NCBI RefSeq assembly: GCF_018260555.1
Contig: NZ_JAGLBB010000036.1
Span: 1 to 33,514, forward strand
Source of the DNA: Deinococcus sp.
Lineage (GTDB): Bacteria > Deinococcota > Deinococci > Deinococcales > Deinococcaceae
DNA length: 33,514 nucleotides
Direction of reading: 5' to 3'
In this document: positions 1 to 8,571 of the stretch, one piece after another
Layout of the letters: every line of letters starts with the position of its first letter
Position numbering within the stretch: position 1 is the stretch's first letter
Notes under the pieces: generated by a model
Databases searched by the model: none
What the model saw: only the letters and a program-made list of their open reading frames with translations
What the model was told of the DNA's origin: nothing
Made by a program: the position numbers and the translations under genes

Positions 1-643
1 GCGCGGCCTGCGGCTGGAACGCGGCGGGGGCCGGGGCGAAGGCGCTGGGAGCCGGCAGGTCGCTGCGAGCCCGGCTCAGTATTCGCAGTTCGGTCAGCAG
101 GGCCAGCGGCAGGGGCTTTTCGGCGTCCTGCAGGCGCTGGAGTTTCTCGCGCAGCGCGGCGCTCAGGCCGCCGCTGCCTGCCATGGCCGGCAGTACCCAG
201 TCCAGCCCCTGCGCCCGCAGGTACTCGCGCCAGTTCCCGGCGGACGCCAGCAGCTCCGCCTGCGTCCGCGTCTGCGTGCGCCGCGCGTGCGCCCCCACCT
301 GATCGGTCAGGTGCGCCCCGACCCGCCGACCGTGCTCCTCGCCCAGCACCCGCGCGAACACGCAGGAACTGCCGATCGGGCCGAAGGTCTCGCCGTTCAG
401 TCCCGTCACGCGGAACTCGTAACGCAGGTGATGACCGGACCCCGGCGGGCACAGCAGGCACGTCAGGCCCGCCTGCCGCGTGCCGTGATCCTGGACGTGC
501 AGGCCCGTGAACAGGTCGAACGCCAGAGGCTCCTCGCGCCCCGGGATGAGCAGCGAGGCGTGCGTGAGACCCTGAGCGGTCAACTGTTGATGAACGCTTT
601 CCAGGGTGGAACGCGCGGCGGGAACATGAGCAAGCAGGTACAT
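1..643 (-). CDS. Unrecognised protein, N-terminal part (runs off the left edge)
   Basis: The minus strand is open from an ATG at 643 to the window edge, giving about 214 residues that begin MYLLAHVPAARSTLESV. I do not recognise a family. The first 110 residues look globular and include a CLLC pair and the stretch GETFGPIGSSCVFARVL. A charged, probably helical middle follows, and the visible end turns Ala/Pro-rich (APSAFAPAPAAF), like a linker to a further domain outside the window. No clear Shine-Dalgarno precedes the ATG. An in-frame GTG 12 codons upstream, at 679, is an alternative start, also without a ribosome site. The gene is divergent from the DUF2325-like gene at 1122 and they share a 478-base upstream region. 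Coding is supported by third-position GC bias and an uninterrupted frame; function is unknown. Confidence 0.6.
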   Translation of the reverse strand, partial: MYLLAHVPAARSTLESVHQQLTAQGLTHASLLIPGREEPLAFDLFTGLHVQDHGTRQAGLTCLLCPPGSGHHLRYEFRVTGLNGETFGPIGSSCVFARVLGEEHGRRVGAHLTDQVGAHARRTQTRTQAELLASAGNWREYLRAQGLDWVLPAMAGSGGLSAALREKLQRLQDAEKPLPLALLTELRILSRARSDLPAPSAFAPAPAAFQPQAA

Positions 644-1121
644 GGCAGTCAGGGCAGCTTTCCGGAGGGTGAGACGCACCCACGCGCAGACCGGCGCGGG
701 CAGCAGGCGAAACTGAAGGGAAGGAAGCGGACGCGGCGGCCCCGGAGGCCCGCAGGACGGGTCGGTCGCCGGTCGGTGAACGCCCCAGAGTACGACATGC
801 GCCGCCGCTGGGTCCCACGTCTTCCGCCGCGAGCGCATCCTGGCGCCCCACCGTGCCGCTGGAATATGCCGCTGCGCCGCCCGATTGGTCCCGGTCCGAC
901 CGGACGGAGGAGTGACCGCCTTCAGGGAGCCGCACCGGATACGGACTTCCTCCGCTTCGGTCTCGACCGCCCATGCGCCGGGTATTCACTTCCTCTGATG
1001 CGGTCGTGATGCCCCGTCGGGACGGGTCGAACGTCCCGCGCGCTGCCACAGACACTGTGAATGGTCGGCGTGTGGGGCGGGGGGGGCGCGCACCGGGACT
1101 CCGTGCCGCACACTGGGAGCT
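644..1121. other. Divergent intergenic region
   Basis: This region lies between two genes read outward, so it should hold both promoters, but I see no convincing -35/-10 pair. It is very GC-rich with a G-run near 1078-1088. GATACGGACTTCC at about 941-953 resembles the start of the window's TGA-anchored repeat, so a decayed copy may lie here. I do not support any open frame in it. Confidence 0.4.
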
Positions 1122-3293
1122 ATGAGCCGTCTCCGCACTTCTGAAGGGCAGGCGCTGCCCGGCCCGCTCTCCACCCTGCGCGTGCAGGGCCCGGAGCAGT
1201 TCGGCCCGGACCCGGCCGGCGGCCTGACCGCGCACCCGGAGTTGCTGCGGGCCGCTGTGAGCGCCCTGGAAGCCCGCCTGGACGCCATGATGGACCGCGC
1301 AGAGACCGACGAGACCCTCAGCGTGTTCGGGCAGGAGAGCCTGATTCGCAGCGTGCTGCTGGGGCAGGCGCTGGCCTCCGGGCTGACCGCCTACGCGGCC
1401 CGGCCGGACCCACTGCGGCTGGAACGCCTGAACGACCTGGCAGTCACGCTGGCCCTGATCAACCCGGACGAGAGACGGCTGGCCGTGCGCCTGCGCGCCG
1501 TGAACGCGGCAGCGGGGTGCAGTTGGCTTCAGGGCGTGCCGCTACTGCCCGCGGAGGATCACGCCATGATCGCCCTGCTGCTTCAAGAGGCGCCGGGCAC
1601 TCACGGGGTAGGCGCCGGGGGGGCCGACAACGGGACAGAGGCCACCGGGGAAAGCCCGCAGGACGACGGGCGGCAGCAGAGGACAGAAGTGCCGGATGTG
1701 CCGGTGCCGGACTGGCTGGGGCCAGAGGCGCCAGGACCGGGCGACGCGGGGCTGGCCAGCGTACAGTCTGGCGCCGCCGGTTCGTCGGAGCGGATGCAGG
1801 AACGGCTGGCGTGGGCAGGCTACCGGCCCCCGGCCCGTCCGAACGATCCGCTTATGCCGCTTAGGGGGGCGCTGACTCCCCCGGCCACGCTGGAGCCTGC
1901 GCGGCACGGGCTGGGGCAGCAGCTACACCGCCTGATGCTGAGCCCAGACGAGGGGCAGCGCAACGCGGCGTTGCTGCTGCTGCATGTGTGCGGGCGCGAC
2001 CGACTGGAGAACGTACCGCTGATTCCGGCGCTGGACAGCGCGCTGACGCTGCTGCGGTCCCTTCACGCTGAGCGTCCGTCGCCGGACACGGCGCAACTGC
2101 TGGACCTGCACGCCCTGCTGCACGCGCAGCTGGGCTCGCCGGACCTGCCGGGCGCGCAGCGGGAACGCCGCCAGCCGAGCGCGGACGCGGCGCAGCACAC
2201 GCAGGCGGCCCGCCGCGTACTGCGGGCGCTGCGGTTCATGCGGCTGCGCCCCCCCACGCCAGACGAGCAGGAGCATCTGGGCCACCTGTGGGACGCCCTG
2301 AACGACCTGGACCGCGACCTCGCCGCCGGACTGACACCCGAACAGGACCCGGACCTGCGGGCGCGGCTGCTGCTACTCAGCCTTCAGGGTCTGACCAGCA
2401 CGGCCCGTGCGCCCGGCATGCGGCTCCCACCGATGGTGCAGCTGAGCGCGCAGATTTCGGGCGTGGACCCCCTGTGGGCCTGGGAGGCTACGCAACCCGA
2501 ACGGTTCACCTTCGTGGCGCTGCACGCCCACCTGAGCCGCGTGACCGTCACGCTCCAGCTTCAGACGCTGCGGGGCACGCCGTTCTGGGACGCGTGGGGC
2601 GCGGCGGTCGGGCGCCTCACCACCCTGGCCGCCGGGCACCTGCTGTCGTCCGTGCGACGCGCCGGGCTGCGCCTGCCCGAGCAGGGATTCCTGGAAGGGT
2701 ACCTGCAGCAGTTCGGACCGCTGCGCGCCCTGCCACTGGAGGCCGCCGCGCTGGGGGACTCTCATGCCACGCTGCTGGCACTGCTGCCTGCCGCGCAGGC
2801 CCAGGTCAAGCTCCACAAGGCAGCGCACTCGGACCCCGAACCGGCCCTCCCGGCGGCGCAGGAGGCCACTGCGGCCCGGGCAGCTGGGGCCACGCCTCAG
2901 GTCATTCCTGCCGATCCGCCGGAACAGCCCGCCGCGCTGCCCGCGCACGTGCAGGCGGTCCGTGACGCCCTGCGGGGACGGCGGGTGGTGCTGCTGGGCG
3001 GCGTGCCCAGCGCGCCCCACCACGCTGCCCTGGTCGCCGCCTTCGCGTTACGGGAACTCGACTGGATCGGCAGTGACGAATACGCGCACGGCACGCACGC
3101 GCACGCACACGTCACAGCTGATACAGCCGTGGTCATCCTGGCAATCCGCTGGATGGGGCACGCTCACAACGCGCTCAGGGACGTGGCCCGCGCCCGGAAC
3201 GTGCCGTACGTCATGCATCCCGGCGGCCTGTCCCCCAGCAGCGTGGCGTGGCAGATCGGGCGGCAGGTCAGCCAGCAACTCGGCGTCGCCTGA
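1122..3293 (+). CDS. Large protein with C-terminal DUF2325-like domain
   Basis: This 723-residue protein has no signal peptide or membrane segment. The first 600 residues are Leu/Ala-rich and mostly helical-looking, interrupted near residues 165-245 by a low-complexity Gly/Glu/Pro stretch. The last 105 residues match the layout of DUF2325 domains: a strand with a glycine turn (VVLLGGVPSAPHH), a His-rich segment (HGTHAHAHVT), a strand (TAVVILAIRWMGHAHNAL) and the ending VPYVMHPGGLSPSS, which suggests a nucleotide- or metal-binding Rossmann-like fold. The function is unknown. The start ATG has GGGAG six bases upstream. Its stop TGA is also the first three bases of the repeat at 3291. The ter cluster begins downstream on the opposite strand; a role with it is possible but unproven. 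The domain call is from memory of the family pattern. Confidence 0.7.
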   Translation: MSRLRTSEGQALPGPLSTLRVQGPEQFGPDPAGGLTAHPELLRAAVSALEARLDAMMDRAETDETLSVFGQESLIRSVLLGQALASGLTAYAARPDPLRLERLNDLAVTLALINPDERRLAVRLRAVNAAAGCSWLQGVPLLPAEDHAMIALLLQEAPGTHGVGAGGADNGTEATGESPQDDGRQQRTEVPDVPVPDWLGPEAPGPGDAGLASVQSGAAGSSERMQERLAWAGYRPPARPNDPLMPLRGALTPPATLEPARHGLGQQLHRLMLSPDEGQRNAALLLLHVCGRDRLENVPLIPALDSALTLLRSLHAERPSPDTAQLLDLHALLHAQLGSPDLPGAQRERRQPSADAAQHTQAARRVLRALRFMRLRPPTPDEQEHLGHLWDALNDLDRDLAAGLTPEQDPDLRARLLLLSLQGLTSTARAPGMRLPPMVQLSAQISGVDPLWAWEATQPERFTFVALHAHLSRVTVTLQLQTLRGTPFWDAWGAAVGRLTTLAAGHLLSSVRRAGLRLPEQGFLEGYLQQFGPLRALPLEAAALGDSHATLLALLPAAQAQVKLHKAAHSDPEPALPAAQEATAARAAGATPQVIPADPPEQPAALPAHVQAVRDALRGRRVVLLGGVPSAPHHAALVAAFALRELDWIGSDEYAHGTHAHAHVTADTAVVILAIRWMGHAHNALRDVARARNVPYVMHPGGLSPSSVAWQIGRQVSQQLGVA

Positions 3294-3431
3294 TACGGAC
3301 TGCCGTTTGTTACGCCGACAGGTCCGGAACATCACCGGATGGCCAGCTCCACGTCCGGAACCCGCCCTGCTCCCACTCGCTTCGCTCGGATTGAATGGTC
3401 CTTGCAGCCCATTCAATCGGAGTCCGTATGA
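3291..3431 (+). repeat. TGA-anchored palindromic repeat, copy 1 (subfamily A)
   Basis: This is a 141-base structured repeat. It opens TGA-TACGGACT and closes GAGTCCGTA-TGA, so the ends are inverted inside flanking TGA triplets. It holds a TCCGG/CCGGA hairpin near 3330-3345 and an ATTGAATGG/CCATTCAAT hairpin at about 3391-3417. The first TGA is the stop codon of the DUF2325-like gene. Close copies are at 26965 and 28491. Confidence 0.85.
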
Positions 3432-3582
3432 TACGGACTGCCGCTCCACTGCGCCCCGGTCGGAAAAGCGCCGCCTGCGGCTCTATACCGCGAAAGGGCG
3501 TCTGCTGTTCCCACTCGCATCCGCTCGGACTCAACTGGAAACGGCACTCGTCACCACGCTTAAGCTGAAGGATGTCCGGTAA
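3429..3582 (+). repeat. TGA-anchored repeat, copy 2 (subfamily B), in tandem with copy 1
   Basis: It starts at the same TGA that closes copy 1, then TACGGACTGCCG. The middle (CCACTGCGCC, then CGCCTGCGGCTC, then ATACCGCGAAA) matches the copy at 16439. The right half has drifted and the closing end is only recognisable as ATGTCCGGTA near 3573-3582, next to the terminator hairpin. The exact right limit is uncertain. Confidence 0.65.
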
Positions 3583-3585
3583 TAA

Positions 3586-3630
3586 AGCGCAGGAGGTGAC
3601 CCGTGATGTTGGTGGGTCACCTCCTGCGCT
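3586..3630 (-). terminator. Strong rho-independent terminator
   Basis: A perfect 17-base inverted repeat (3586-3602 with 3614-3630, beginning AGCGCAGGAGG) has an 11-base loop. Read on the minus strand it lies 18 bases after the stop of the gene at 3648 and is followed by TTTATTA, so it terminates the minus-strand ter cluster. It may also stop plus-strand readthrough from the DUF2325-like gene. Confidence 0.85.
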
Positions 3631-3647
3631 CTGTCTTCCGGCGGGCT

Positions 3648-4202
3648 TCAGGAAATGGTGTCGATCTCGGACATCGACGTGGATGCCGACTCGATCCGCT
3701 GTTGGCGCAGGTCGCCCATCGTCTGGGAATCCAGGGCGTCCTGGGCAAGCACGATCGTCTGGCACAGCAGCATCAGCGAACCGCTCACGCTGCTGCTCAG
3801 GGGGCGGGTGCCGTCTGAACTCATGACCACGCCCCTCGATCCGTCCGTCAGGATCAGCACGGTCGGTCCGACCAGCAGGCCCGCCTGGTCTTGGGAACTC
3901 CAGGCACGGGCGCGGCTGGCCATCAGTTCCTCGCGCCAGGCGTCGGTGGCCGTCTCGTGCGCGGCGTCCTGCGCGCTGCCCAGGGCGGGATTGCCGGGCG
4001 TGGCCAGCGTCAGCAGGCTGTCGAGTGCCGCGCGGACTTCGCTTCCTTCCTGGCGTTTCAGGGCCGTGAACTGCGCCACGACCTGCTCCTGTGACCACTG
4101 ACCTGCCTGCCAGGCACGCACGGCGCTGATCAGAGTCCTGCCGGCCTCGCCGCTGACGGCACCGCTCCATTCACTGCGCCCGGGTTGGTTCTCGCTGCTC
4201 AC
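3648..4202 (-). CDS. Unrecognised 184-residue protein at the end of the ter cluster
   Basis: The start is GTG at 4202, preceded by AAGGAGTGAA, a good ribosome site that fixes the start. The product (MSSENQPGRSEWSGAV...) has no signal peptide or membrane segment. It is rich in Ala, Ser, Gln and charged residues, suggesting a helical soluble protein. A short beta-like centre, LLVGPTVLILTDGSRGVVMSS (about residues 109-129, 21 residues in all), is the only hydrophobic core visible. I do not recognise a family. It lies 391 bases downstream of the DUF475 gene on the same strand and ends just before a strong terminator. It could belong to the ter cluster or be an independent unit with its own promoter. 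Confidence 0.7.
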   Translation of the reverse strand: MSSENQPGRSEWSGAVSGEAGRTLISAVRAWQAGQWSQEQVVAQFTALKRQEGSEVRAALDSLLTLATPGNPALGSAQDAAHETATDAWREELMASRARAWSSQDQAGLLVGPTVLILTDGSRGVVMSSDGTRPLSSSVSGSLMLLCQTIVLAQDALDSQTMGDLRQQRIESASTSMSEIDTIS

Positions 4203-4593
4203 ACTTCACTCCTTCTGTGCGCTCGGTTCGCCCCTGTCGGCCGCCCCACTATAGAGCAGGTCAGTGTTCGGCAGGCCCGAGAACATGAGAGCCCGGTACG
4301 AACTGCGGTTGAACGGTGTGCAAAAGCCCTTCCATCTGGGCGGAGGCGAGTGATGGGACGGCACCCCTCCGGACGTGGAGTGGGCCGTCGCGCGTATGGA
4401 CGGGTGGAGGGCGAAAGACACGTGCGTAGAGCGGCGCGCTGCTGCGTACCACACAGCAGCATTCACGCGCTCTCCCCGCACTGCCGTTGAGAAGGGGCCA
4501 TCAAGTGGGCGCCGTCAAGGGGGCGCCGTCAAGGGGGGACAGCGGAAACCCGGCGTCCACTGGGGGCTGCCGGGTGTGGGTGGAGCGGTTTGT
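4203..4593. other. Intergenic region with a 14-bp tandem duplication
   Basis: No convincing gene lies in these 391 bases. GGCGCCGTCAAGGG is present twice in direct tandem at 4508-4535, preceded by a degenerate third unit (GCCATCAAGTGGG). A -10-like TATAGT is at 4253-4248 on the minus strand, but its -35 is not convincing. Confidence 0.5.
4248..4253 (-). promoter_or_regulatory. Candidate -10 box for the 184-residue gene
   Basis: TATAGT on the minus strand lies about 45 bases before the GTG start at 4202 and matches five of six consensus positions. The expected -35 position reads GCCTGC, a poor match, so this is weak. Confidence 0.25.
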
Positions 4594-5643
4594 TCAGGCG
4601 CGCAGGTCGCGTTGGTTAGCGCGGAGGCTGGCGATCACGGCCACGACAATGAAGCCCGCGCCGATCAGTCCCGTGACGACTTCTGGGATGTGTACGGCGC
4701 GGTTCATGCTGATCAGCATGATGATGGCCAGCGCGCCGATCCCGTAGTGCGCGCCGTGCTCCAGGAAACGGTAGGCTTCCAGGGTGCCTTTCTTGACCAT
4801 CATGATGGTCAGTGAGCGAACGAAGATCGCGCCGATGGTCAAACCGGCGGCAATCAGCACGATGTCCGTCGTCAGCGCGAACGCGCCGATCACGCCGTCA
4901 AGGCTGAAGCTGGCGTCCAGGATTTCCAGGTACATGAAGGCGCTGAAGCCTGCCGCCCCGGCCTTGGCGGTCACGTTGTCGGCCTCGAACAGGTTGCCGA
5001 TGGCGTCCATGACCAGGTACACGAGCAGACCGATGAATCCGGCACTCAGGGCCTGGAGTTTCTCCTCAGGCGCCACGAAGTACTGCGTGATGACCAGCAG
5101 CAGCACGCCCACGATCACGGCCTGAATGGTGTCCAGCTTGCCGATGCGCGACAGGGCGCTCTCGGTGCTCTTGAGCCAGTGCTCTTCCTTGTCGGGGTCC
5201 ATGAAGTACTTCAGGAACACCATCATCAGGAACGCGCCGCCGAAGGCGCTGATGGCCACGTGCGCCTTCTCGAGTTGCTGGGCGTAGAACTCGGGTTCGC
5301 CGAAGGCCGCGCGGACGACCTCGACCATACCCAGACCCGAGGTCAGCGCCACGATCACGATCGGGAAGATGAAACGCATGCCGAACACGGCGATCAGGAT
5401 GCCCCAGGTCAGGAAGCGGCGCTGCCACTTTTCACTCATGGTGCGCAGCACGCTGGCGTTCACGACGGCGTTATCGAAGGACAGGCTGATTTCAAGGACG
5501 CCCAGCAGCACGGCGATCAGCAGCGCATTGGCAAGCGCACTCAGGGTGCTGCCGCCGCGGACGTACCCGTCCCAGGCGGCCAGGACGAGGCACACCACTG
5601 TGACGATGGTGGCGAAACCGAAATACTGACGGAAGGTATTCAT
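4594..5643 (-). CDS. TerC-superfamily integral membrane protein (DUF475)
   Basis: This is a 349-residue polytopic membrane protein. The start ATG at 5643 (MNTFRQYFGFATIV) has AGGAG ten bases upstream; the frame stays open further upstream but those residues look non-coding. About nine hydrophobic segments are visible. The TerC-type signature ISLSFDNAVVNASVL is at residues 52-66, and a second matching acidic motif, EILDASFSLDGVIGAF, lies in the C-terminal half, giving the internal pseudo-repeat of this family with membrane-embedded Asp/Glu. TerC-family proteins are proposed to move divalent cations (manganese in several cases) and usually accompany TerD-type proteins, which fits here. Substrate is inferred from the family, not from this sequence. 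It lies 309 bases after a terD gene, with a repeat between. Confidence 0.88.
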   Translation of the reverse strand: MNTFRQYFGFATIVTVVCLVLAAWDGYVRGGSTLSALANALLIAVLLGVLEISLSFDNAVVNASVLRTMSEKWQRRFLTWGILIAVFGMRFIFPIVIVALTSGLGMVEVVRAAFGEPEFYAQQLEKAHVAISAFGGAFLMMVFLKYFMDPDKEEHWLKSTESALSRIGKLDTIQAVIVGVLLLVITQYFVAPEEKLQALSAGFIGLLVYLVMDAIGNLFEADNVTAKAGAAGFSAFMYLEILDASFSLDGVIGAFALTTDIVLIAAGLTIGAIFVRSLTIMMVKKGTLEAYRFLEHGAHYGIGALAIIMLISMNRAVHIPEVVTGLIGAGFIVVAVIASLRANQRDLRA

Positions 5644-5813
5644 TCTCTGCGGACTCCTGGTGGCGGGCGGGGGCCTACTGGGTGACATGGGGTGCCCGCC
5701 TGACCTGCGCGGCCTGCGGCGCGGATCAGGCGGGCGGTGACGGTTGTCGGACGGATAAGACGCGGTCAGGACTGGGCGGACGGCGCGGCCCGGGGCCGCT
5801 TTCCCGGTCCGTA

Positions 5814-5955
5814 TCATACCGACTCCGGTGAAATGGTTCGCAACAGCCAGTCCATCCGGACGGATACGTGTTCAATCAAAGCAGAGTGCTGGGCAGGCAA
5901 TGAGCAGTCTGGTGCTGATCCGGGTTGTGAACGAATCAACCGGAGGTTCGTATCA
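5814..5955. repeat. TGA-anchored repeat at the terD stop codon (diverged)
   Basis: Read on the minus strand this 142-base copy opens TGA-TACGAACCTCCGGTTGATTCG and closes GGAGTCGGTA-TGA. The opening TGA is the stop codon of the terD-type gene at 5953. The outer 25 bases match the family, while the centre is too diverged to assign orientation. The rest of the 5644-5952 gap holds nothing I can identify. Confidence 0.7.
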
Positions 5956-6528
5956 GACGTTCACGCCATAATTGCGGGCCATCGGTCCCAGGCCACCGAC
6001 GAATCCCTGTCCGACTGCCCGGAACTTCCACTCGCCGCCATGACGGTAGATCTCGCCGAAGATGACGGCCGTTTCGGTGCTGAAGTCCTCGCCCAGGTCG
6101 TAGCGGGTGAGTTCCTGACCGGTGTCCTCGTTCAGGATGCGGATGAACGCGCCGCCCACCTGACCGAAGTTCTGGCGGCGGGCGTCTGCCTCGTCGATGG
6201 TGACGGTCACGGCGATCTTGTCGATCTCGGCGGGAACTTTCGTGAGGTCCACGCGAATGCTCTCGTCGTCACCGTCGCCGACGCCCGTGCGGTTGTCACC
6301 GGTGTGCTCGACGCTGCCGTCGGTGCTGCGAAGCTGGTTGTAGAAGATGAAGTCCTGGTCGCCGCGCACGCGGCCGGAGGCAGTCAGCAGGAAGGCGCTG
6401 GCGTCCAGGTCGAATGCCTGCCCGTCGGTGCTGCGCGGGTCCCAGCCGAGGCCCACGAGGATGCGTTGCAGGTTGGCGTCCTGCTTGCTCAGGGAGATGT
6501 TGCCGCCTTTCTGAAGGGAAAGAGCCAT
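5953..6528 (-). CDS. terD: TerD-family calcium-binding stress protein
   Basis: This single-domain 191-residue protein has the usual length of TerD/TerE. It begins MALSLQKGGNISLSK and has the family blocks LVGLGWDPRSTDGQAFDLDA (25-44), DFIFYNQ (59-65), GDNRTGVGDGDDE (78-90, the acidic calcium-binding loop), RRQNFGQVGGAFIRI and the C-terminal FRAVGQGFVGGLG. TerD proteins are cytoplasmic, bind calcium, and work with membrane TerC in resistance to tellurite, oxidative stress, phage or colicins. The ATG at 6528 has AAAGGACGG upstream. It follows terZ by 67 bases. Its stop is shared with the repeat at 5814-5955. TerE is an equally possible name. Confidence 0.93.
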   Translation of the reverse strand: MALSLQKGGNISLSKQDANLQRILVGLGWDPRSTDGQAFDLDASAFLLTASGRVRGDQDFIFYNQLRSTDGSVEHTGDNRTGVGDGDDESIRVDLTKVPAEIDKIAVTVTIDEADARRQNFGQVGGAFIRILNEDTGQELTRYDLGEDFSTETAVIFGEIYRHGGEWKFRAVGQGFVGGLGPMARNYGVNV

Positions 6529-6595
6529 GAATGTACCGTCCTTTGGGAATGAGGGGTGTGTTGGGAGAGGCTACCTGCACGGACCCCAATGAGTT

Positions 6596-7177
6596 TTACA
6601 GGTGGGGGCGGATGTCGGGCAGGTTGTCGGTGTACGTGCGTCCGCGCGAGGGGGTACCGATGGCGGTCATGTTCCAGTCGCTGCCGCTGCGTTTCAGGCT
6701 GGCGAGGATCATGGCGGTGTGGTCGCCCTGCACGCTGAGGTTAAAGCGCGCAATTTCCTTGTCGCCCTGGGTGTTCACGAGGCGGCAGTAGGCGTTCTCG
6801 ACCTGACTGAAGTTCTGGCCGGTGTAGTTGTTGACGCTGAAGATCACGGTCTGCACACTGGCGGGCAGGCGGGTCAGGTCGACCGTGATGGTCTCGTCGT
6901 CGCCGTCCCCGGCCCCGGTGCGGTTGTCGCCGCTGTGGCGAACACTGCCGTCCTTGCTCTGCAACTGGCGGAACCACACGGCGTCGATCAGTTGCCCGGA
7001 CGCGTCGAACAGCAGGGCGTTGGCGTCGAGATCCACGTCAACGCTGCCGCCGCCGAAACCCAGGAATCCCTTCTTCTTGATGGCGTCCCAGCCGAGACCC
7101 ATGCGGACGCTCTGGAGGCTGGGCCCGGCTTCCTTGGCGAGGCTGATCTGCTGGCCTTTTTGCAGTGAGATGGGCAT
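6596..7177 (-). CDS. terZ: TerZ-type TerD-family protein
   Basis: The 193-residue protein begins MPISLQKGQQISLAKEAG. It carries the TerZ-specific insertion DAIKKKGFLGFGGGSVDVDL (31-50), followed by VWFRQLQSKDGSVRHSGDN and the calcium loop GDNRTGAGDGDDE (83-95). It ends in IGTPSRGRTYTDNLPDI, the TerZ form that replaces the AVGQG ending of TerD. It is expected to be a soluble cytoplasmic calcium-binding member of the ter complex. AAGGAGT lies eight bases before the ATG. It is 95 bases downstream of the TerF-like gene and 67 bases upstream of terD, on the same strand. The assignment rests on remembered family motifs, which are very distinctive here. Confidence 0.92.
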   Translation of the reverse strand: MPISLQKGQQISLAKEAGPSLQSVRMGLGWDAIKKKGFLGFGGGSVDVDLDANALLFDASGQLIDAVWFRQLQSKDGSVRHSGDNRTGAGDGDDETITVDLTRLPASVQTVIFSVNNYTGQNFSQVENAYCRLVNTQGDKEIARFNLSVQGDHTAMILASLKRSGSDWNMTAIGTPSRGRTYTDNLPDIRPHL

Positions 7178-7272
7178 ATCGGTACTCCTTGTCAGAGGGG
7201 GCGGGAGGGGAGGGCGGTCACCCTGAATCTACCCGACGGGCCGCCGGTCCCGTGGGGCAGGTGCGGCCCCAT

Positions 7273-8571
7273 TCAGGGCAGCAGGCGGGCGGCGCGGGCG
7301 GCTGCCTGCCAGGTGTCGAGTTCGTTTACCAGCAGTTCGAACAGGTCGGCGTCCGGCGTGGTGATGGGAGCCGGGACGCTGAAGAAGTCTGCGTTGTCCA
7401 CCACGCGGCCCCTGAGGTCATCGAGTTTCTCCAGGAAGTCGAAGTTCACGCCGCCCTGGTCGATGCCCATGAACTTCCAGAAGATCGGTTCGCGGGACGA
7501 GTCGGTCATCTGGCGGATCACGGCGGCGCGGTTGCTGCTGCCGCCGTCCGTGATGAACAGGACCAGCGTGGGAAGTCGGTGCCCGGCGGCCTGGGCGTCC
7601 TCGCGGACGAGTTGCATGACCGGGCTGTAGTGCGTTCCGGCCTCCAGTCTCACGTTCAGTCGGTCCACGAAGCCGCGCGAGTTGTCCAGCGAGAGGCTTC
7701 CGGCGCGCTGGGCCTTGATTCCAAACAGGTACACGTCGACCTGCCCGTCGTCGTCCAGGCGGGCGGCGAGGGCCAGGGCGCGCTCGGCGAGGTCCTGCAC
7801 GGCCCCGCTGCGGTACTCCCGGCTCATGCTGCCGCTGATGTCCAGCACGAGGTTCACGCGGTACAGCGCTTCGCTCAGCCCGCGTTTTTCCAGGCTGACG
7901 TTCGCGGTCTTGATCAGGTTGACCAGGTGTGGCTGCGTGGTCTGCGCTTTTTCCAGCAGCACCCGCTGCCGCTCCTTGCGGAGGTTCACGGGCGGGGCGG
8001 GTCGAGGGGTGGCGGGCGCAGGCGGGACTGGTGCAGGCATGGTGGGTGCGGGCGTGGCGGGCGCCGCCACCTCGCCGCCGAAGTGCCGCACCAGGGCGTC
8101 CAGGCCGCCGTCAAAGCCCTGCGCGACCGTCGCGAGTCTCCACGCGCCGCCGTGCCGGTAGAAGCGCACCAGCATCACGGCCTTCTCGGCCCGCAGCTGC
8201 GGTTTCACGTCGAAGCTCGCGCTGCCCGTCCCCGCGCCGCCCACGGTGACGCTCAGCGTGTGGGCCTGCGCGACGGGCTGCGAGTCGTGCGTGGCGGCCA
8301 GCACGACCTCGGTGACACTGCCGGGCAGGGCCGTCAGATCAAGCGTGAAGTCGGTGCGCTCGCCCTGCCCGGTCAGGCGCAGGGCGCCACCGGGACTCGC
8401 GGGCTGGTTGTAGAAGACCATGTACCGGTCGTCGGCCAGCCGCCCGTCCTGAAGGCCGAACGCCGTCACGTCGGTGGCGGCGAGATCGCAGTGAACCTGC
8501 ACGTCCAGCGCCGCCGGGTCGAGGTTCAGGTCCGCCAGGGGCACGCGCTGCCCCACCTGAAGGGCCGTCAC
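7273..8571 (-). CDS. terF: TerF-like protein: TerD domain plus von Willebrand A domain
   Basis: This is a 432-residue two-domain protein. Residues 1-168 are a TerD-type domain (YMVFYNQPASP, AVMLVRFYRHGGAWRLATVA, QGFDGGLDALVRHFGGEV). Residues 169-195 are a Pro/Ala linker. Residues about 236-425 are a vWA domain with the metal-site motif DISGSMS (244-250), GTHYSPVM and the acidic FITDGGSSN. This is the TerF layout; vWA modules mediate metal-dependent protein contacts. The TerD domain lacks the acidic GDGDDE calcium loop and reads LTGQGERTDFTL instead. The start is GTG at 8571, whose GTGA overlaps the stop of the upstream TerA-like gene by four bases, so the two are probably translationally coupled. 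Confidence 0.9.
   Translation of the reverse strand: MTALQVGQRVPLADLNLDPAALDVQVHCDLAATDVTAFGLQDGRLADDRYMVFYNQPASPGGALRLTGQGERTDFTLDLTALPGSVTEVVLAATHDSQPVAQAHTLSVTVGGAGTGSASFDVKPQLRAEKAVMLVRFYRHGGAWRLATVAQGFDGGLDALVRHFGGEVAAPATPAPTMPAPVPPAPATPRPAPPVNLRKERQRVLLEKAQTTQPHLVNLIKTANVSLEKRGLSEALYRVNLVLDISGSMSREYRSGAVQDLAERALALAARLDDDGQVDVYLFGIKAQRAGSLSLDNSRGFVDRLNVRLEAGTHYSPVMQLVREDAQAAGHRLPTLVLFITDGGSSNRAAVIRQMTDSSREPIFWKFMGIDQGGVNFDFLEKLDDLRGRVVDNADFFSVPAPITTPDADLFELLVNELDTWQAAARAARLLP

Noticed and set aside
287..1009. Plus-strand open frame of 240 residues at the left end
   Set aside because: It is antisense to the better-supported minus-strand partial gene over half its length and Arg/Pro-rich without a domain.
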